Assembly (NCBI GenBank): GCA_964203655.1
Contig: CAXNMJ010000001.1
Span: forward strand, 248,001-312,000
Length of the DNA stretch: 64,000 bases
DNA from: BACL27 sp947488385
GTDB taxonomy: Bacteria > Actinomycetota > Acidimicrobiia > Acidimicrobiales > Ilumatobacteraceae
Direction: 5' to 3'
The notes under the pieces are model-generated. The model worked only from the letters and a program-made list of their open reading frames with translations, searched no databases and had not been told where the DNA came from. The translations under genes and the position numbers were made by a program. Below, one piece after another: positions 61,399 to 64,000 of this stretch (its first letter is position 1; every line of letters starts with the position of its first letter).

Positions 61399-61404
61399 AA
61401 TTTA
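61399..61404 (-). promoter_or_regulatory. Candidate -10 element (TAAATT) for the cupin gene
   Basis: TAAATT ends six bases before ATG 61392 and overlaps the last codon of the gene upstream. It would allow a separate leaderless transcript. Confidence 0.4.
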
Positions 61405-62607
61405 ACTCAGATCAGCTGGTGTCTGACGCTCATTTAGATGCAGATCGGTGCCTGTATACGGATGAGCAAGTGCAACTTCTTCGTTCAACTCAACACCTAG
61501 ACCTGGCTCTTTAGATGGAATCACATAGCCGTTGTCGAACTGAATTGGTTTTTTCAGAATCTTGGCGTGGAAACCACCCCAGTCTTGAATGCTTTCAAGA
61601 ATCAAGAAGTTCGGCGTGCATGTACTCAGCTGAATGTTTGCCGCACCTTCAATTGGCCCGCAATAAAGATGCGGTGCAATTTGTGCGTGATACGTCTCGG
61701 CGATTGATGCGATTTTTTTGCCTTCGAGAATTCCGCCGCAACGACCCGTTGCCAACTGAATAATCGACGCCCCACCAACGCGCAACAAATGTGCAAACTC
61801 ATATTTTGAAGTGAGCCGTTCGCCCGTGGCAATCGGAATACTCGTGTGGGCCGCGACTTTGGCCATCTCTTCTGGCGCATCAGGTGGAATCGGCTCTTCA
61901 AACCACATCGGGTCATAAGGCTCAAGTTGTTTAGCCAAACGAATTGCACCAGAAGCGGTGAACTGGCCGTGTGTTCCAAACAAAATATCGGCGCGATTAC
62001 CAACTGCTTTTCGAATTGCAGCAACCATCCGCACGCTTCGATCAATCGTCGCCAACGAAGGTTGACGTCCGTCGTAAACCGAATATGGTCCGGCAGGATC
62101 AAGTTTCACCGCAGTAAAACCGCGCTCAACTTCGCGCACGGCAGCCTCAGCTGCAAGATCTGGGTCGCTATAAAGCGGATGATCAGAGTGTGCATCAAAC
62201 TCATGTGATGGATACAAGTACGTGTAGCAACGCAACCGATCGTGAACTTGACCACCAAGTAACTCGTAGACCGGTTTGCCTGTGTCTTTGCCACAGATAT
62301 CCCACATCGCCATCTCGAGACCGCTTACAACTCCTGCCGTGCTGAAGTCTGGGCGATGTGAAAAGCCCGAGCCATAGGTTCGGCGCCACATTTTTTCAAT
62401 ATGAAACGGATCAGTTCCAAAAATGTAACGAGCAAACATATCTTCAGCCACTTTGCAAACTATTTGCGGCGAATAGGTAGCTGTGTAAATTTCTCCGATG
62501 CCAGTGACACCCGTATCGGTGGTCAGTTTTACGAAAATGAAATAACGACCGCCTGTACGTGGGGGCGGATTACCCACCACGAATGTTTGAAGTTTTTCAA
62601 TCTTCAT
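61402..62607 (-). CDS. Mandelate racemase/muconate lactonizing enzyme family, probable sugar-acid dehydratase
   Basis: 401 residues of the enolase superfamily. The N-terminal capping domain (VVGNPPPRTGGRYFIFVKL) is followed by the barrel: FTAVKLDPAGPYS with the lysine/aspartate of strand two, ILFGTHGQFTASGAIRLAK, PMWFEEPIPPD (metal Glu), TGERLTSKYEF (metal Glu) and IAPHLYCGPIEGAAN (catalytic-end His). Relatives dehydrate hexonic or aldaric acids such as galactonate. The first metal aspartate expected before GTHGQ is not obvious. The exact substrate is unknown. Located between an alcohol dehydrogenase and a cupin gene. Confidence 0.84.
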   Translation of the reverse strand: MKIEKLQTFVVGNPPPRTGGRYFIFVKLTTDTGVTGIGEIYTATYSPQIVCKVAEDMFARYIFGTDPFHIEKMWRRTYGSGFSHRPDFSTAGVVSGLEMAMWDICGKDTGKPVYELLGGQVHDRLRCYTYLYPSHEFDAHSDHPLYSDPDLAAEAAVREVERGFTAVKLDPAGPYSVYDGRQPSLATIDRSVRMVAAIRKAVGNRADILFGTHGQFTASGAIRLAKQLEPYDPMWFEEPIPPDAPEEMAKVAAHTSIPIATGERLTSKYEFAHLLRVGGASIIQLATGRCGGILEGKKIASIAETYHAQIAPHLYCGPIEGAANIQLSTCTPNFLILESIQDWGGFHAKILKKPIQFDNGYVIPSKEPGLGVELNEEVALAHPYTGTDLHLNERQTPADLS

Positions 62608-62640
62608 CGCTGCTTGCTCTGTTTCTTTTGAGTTTACGAA

Positions 62641-63724
62641 CTAGTTAAAAACAATGACGTTGCGCAAAGCGTCGCCACGCTTAACTGCGGCTATCGCTTC
62701 GTTTATCTCTTCTAAATTGTACGTCTTAGTCACCAACTCATCTAGTTTCAATCGGCCCTGCTCGTATAGCGAGATCAAGTTTGGTATATCGATTTGTATC
62801 CGCGCTGACCCCATCTTTGAGCCAAGAATGTTTTGGCTGTATGCCGCCATCGTGCCAGGGTCAATTTCTGACATAACGCCGTTGGCCGGCATTCCCACCA
62901 AGCACAACCGTGCCAGATTTTGCAAGCAAGCCATATGACGAGTCAAAGGCCTGTTTCGCACCAACAGTGACGAACACATAATCAGCGCCGCGGCCATCGG
63001 TGATCTCTAAAACACGTTTTGCCACATCTTGATTGCCTGAGTTCACGCCATGAGTTGCGCCAAACTTCTTGGCAGCATCAATCTTTGAATCTGAAAGATC
63101 AACAGCAGTAATCGATCGCGCTCCACTGACTCGTGCACCTTGCACCGAATTGAGACCAACTCCGCCTGCACCAATTACGACAACATGACTGCCTGGTTCA
63201 ACTTTTGCGGTGTTCGTGACCGCACCAAAACCAGTAATCACACCACATGCCAAAAGCGACGCGCTGGCGGCTTTGATGTCTCTTGAAATAACCACGACTT
63301 GAGAATCATGCACTACGACATATTCGGCAAAACTGCCGGTGCGCATTGCTTGCACAATTGACTCGCCCGACTTGGACGTAAGCGGACTTTTAGCGTCTAA
63401 CGGAAATGACGTCTCACAAGTTACGGGCATGCCACGCGAACAGCCGCGACAGTGGCCGCATGAACGGATCAGCGTGACAACCACCTGATCACCAACTTTG
63501 ACAGAACTTACGCCCGCCCCAACTTCTTCGACAACCCCGACGCTTTCGTGACCAAAAATGGCCGGCAGTGTGCCGCCCCATGCGCCGTCTGCGTAAGAAA
63601 TGTCGCTGTGGCAAATTGCGGTAGCCAAAATCTTCACACGCAGTTCGCTGGCCTGAGGTTTGGCGAGATTTACTTCTTCGATGACAAGTGGTTTACCAAA
63701 CTCACGACAGACTGCAGCTTTCAT
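62641..63724 (-). pseudogene. Zinc-dependent alcohol dehydrogenase, frameshifted
   Basis: Medium-chain dehydrogenase. ATAICHSDISYADG holds the catalytic zinc Cys, FGHESVGVVEEVG the His-Glu pair, RSCGHCRGCSRGMPVTC the four structural zinc cysteines, and VVIGAGGVGLNSVQGARVSG the NAD site. The frame from ATG 63724 stops at 62861 after SGTVVLGGN, while the next frame continues with VGMPANGVMSEIDPGT to the normal C-terminus at 62641. Dropping one base near 62886 (in CTTGGTGGG) gives VVLVGMPANG and about 360 residues. The ribosome binding site is GAAAGG. It resembles NAD/mycothiol-type class III dehydrogenases, but the substrate is not certain. Confidence 0.85.
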
Positions 63725-63736
63725 TTCTTCTACCTT

Positions 63737-64000
63737 TCAGTTTTTGAATTCAGGATTTTCTTTCTCAAGAATTTGTGTTAGCGCTTCAAAGTGCAACTTT
63801 GCACCGTTCGGATACTCTAGCCATTGCTTACAAACCATCGACGCAATCTCGTTTGAAATCAACTCAAGTTTACGATTAGTTGACAATGCGAGCACTTGAA
63901 GTTGCGCGGCTTTTTCTAGGTAGTAGAGCTCATCAAACGCTTGGGCCACCGAACTGCCAACAACAATCACGCCGTGATTAGCCAAGAACAAAACATTTCG
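63737..64000 (-). CDS. Class II aldolase/adducin family protein, C-terminal part
   Basis: Open at the right edge. The visible 87 codons read RNVLFLANHGVIVVGSS, the third metal-histidine region of class II aldolases (compare NHGLF in the other copy at 28234), then a helical C-terminus ending ENPEFKN at 63737. It would precede the alcohol dehydrogenase gene by 12 bases, so it is probably the first visible gene of the catabolic set. The substrate cannot be read from this fragment. Confidence 0.8.
   Translation of the reverse strand, partial: RNVLFLANHGVIVVGSSVAQAFDELYYLEKAAQLQVLALSTNRKLELISNEIASMVCKQWLEYPNGAKLHFEALTQILEKENPEFKN

Noticed and set aside
1..64000. CRISPR arrays, insertion sequences, prophage or long direct repeats
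   Set aside because: Reading the window on both strands shows no repeat-spacer pattern, no transposase and no inverted terminal repeats. The only repetitive DNA is the lysine-codon tract at 6429-6659.

Overview
The window reads as a chromosomal segment of a high-density actinobacterial genome with near-balanced base composition (judged by eye, not counted). The most likely source is a member of the Acidimicrobiia or a related free-living actinobacterium. Supporting markers are a mycothiol-conjugate amidase (Mca), two F420-type luciferase-like oxidoreductases, the actinobacterial DapD, a WhiG-type sigma factor, UDP-galactopyranose mutase next to a GlfT2-like galactofuranosyltransferase, a fused biotin carboxylase/BCCP subunit, and two gene blocks whose order matches Mycobacterium tuberculosis (ispG-rip1-dxr-cdsA-frr-pyrH-tsf-rpsB-M23-whiG-xerC-dprA-comM, and mec-cysM-murI-rph-rdgB). 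The species assignment is inference. I see no prophage, insertion sequence or CRISPR array.

Layout. 1-18 kb is a mixed metabolic region: SDRs, a geranylgeranyl-reductase-family flavoprotein, nitronate monooxygenase, an acyl-CoA synthetase with a remarkable lysine-rich N-terminus, hydrolases, a RecB-like nuclease, a PhyH dioxygenase, Mca, and a PAS-GGDEF-EAL protein. 18-29 kb holds acyl-CoA carboxylase with its biotin ligase, lysS-dapD, a methylmalonyl-CoA mutase-type large subunit, and a homodimeric pyruvate dehydrogenase E1-like protein. 30-36.6 kb is cell-envelope biology: a secreted SpoIID-SGNH-peptidoglycan-binding fusion, glfT2, glf, and a rhodanese-E1-like sulfur carrier activator. 37-50 kb is one long minus-strand housekeeping block covering isoprenoid precursor synthesis, site-2 protease, phospholipid synthesis, translation factors, sigma factor, recombinase and DNA processing. 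50.8-61 kb holds clpP, two PLP enzymes, a tRNA, a D-threonine-aldolase-like gene, rdgB-rph-murI, cysM-mec, and smpB-tmRNA. 61-64 kb is a minus-strand set of cupin, sugar-acid dehydratase, alcohol dehydrogenase and class II aldolase genes that looks catabolic.

Two properties run through the whole window. First, eight otherwise well-conserved genes are each broken by a single frame change. Seven have one base too many and one has one base too few, some in homopolymers. This is more easily explained by indel errors in the assembly than by eight independent pseudogenes. Second, many genes have no Shine-Dalgarno sequence but carry a TAnnnT hexamer ending 6-7 bases before the start codon, the signature of leaderless transcripts.

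The observations I consider most worth following are an H-type pseudoknot immediately upstream of the rpsB ribosome binding site (candidate S2 autoregulatory leader), the histone-H1-like lysine tail on an acyl-CoA synthetase, and a tRNA with a leucine (UAG) anticodon but a short class I variable loop. Also notable are a LytM-like protein that has lost its zinc ligands, a rhodanese-E1 protein that has lost its zinc cysteines, and a mec-cysM pair lacking the cysO gene that normally lies between them.
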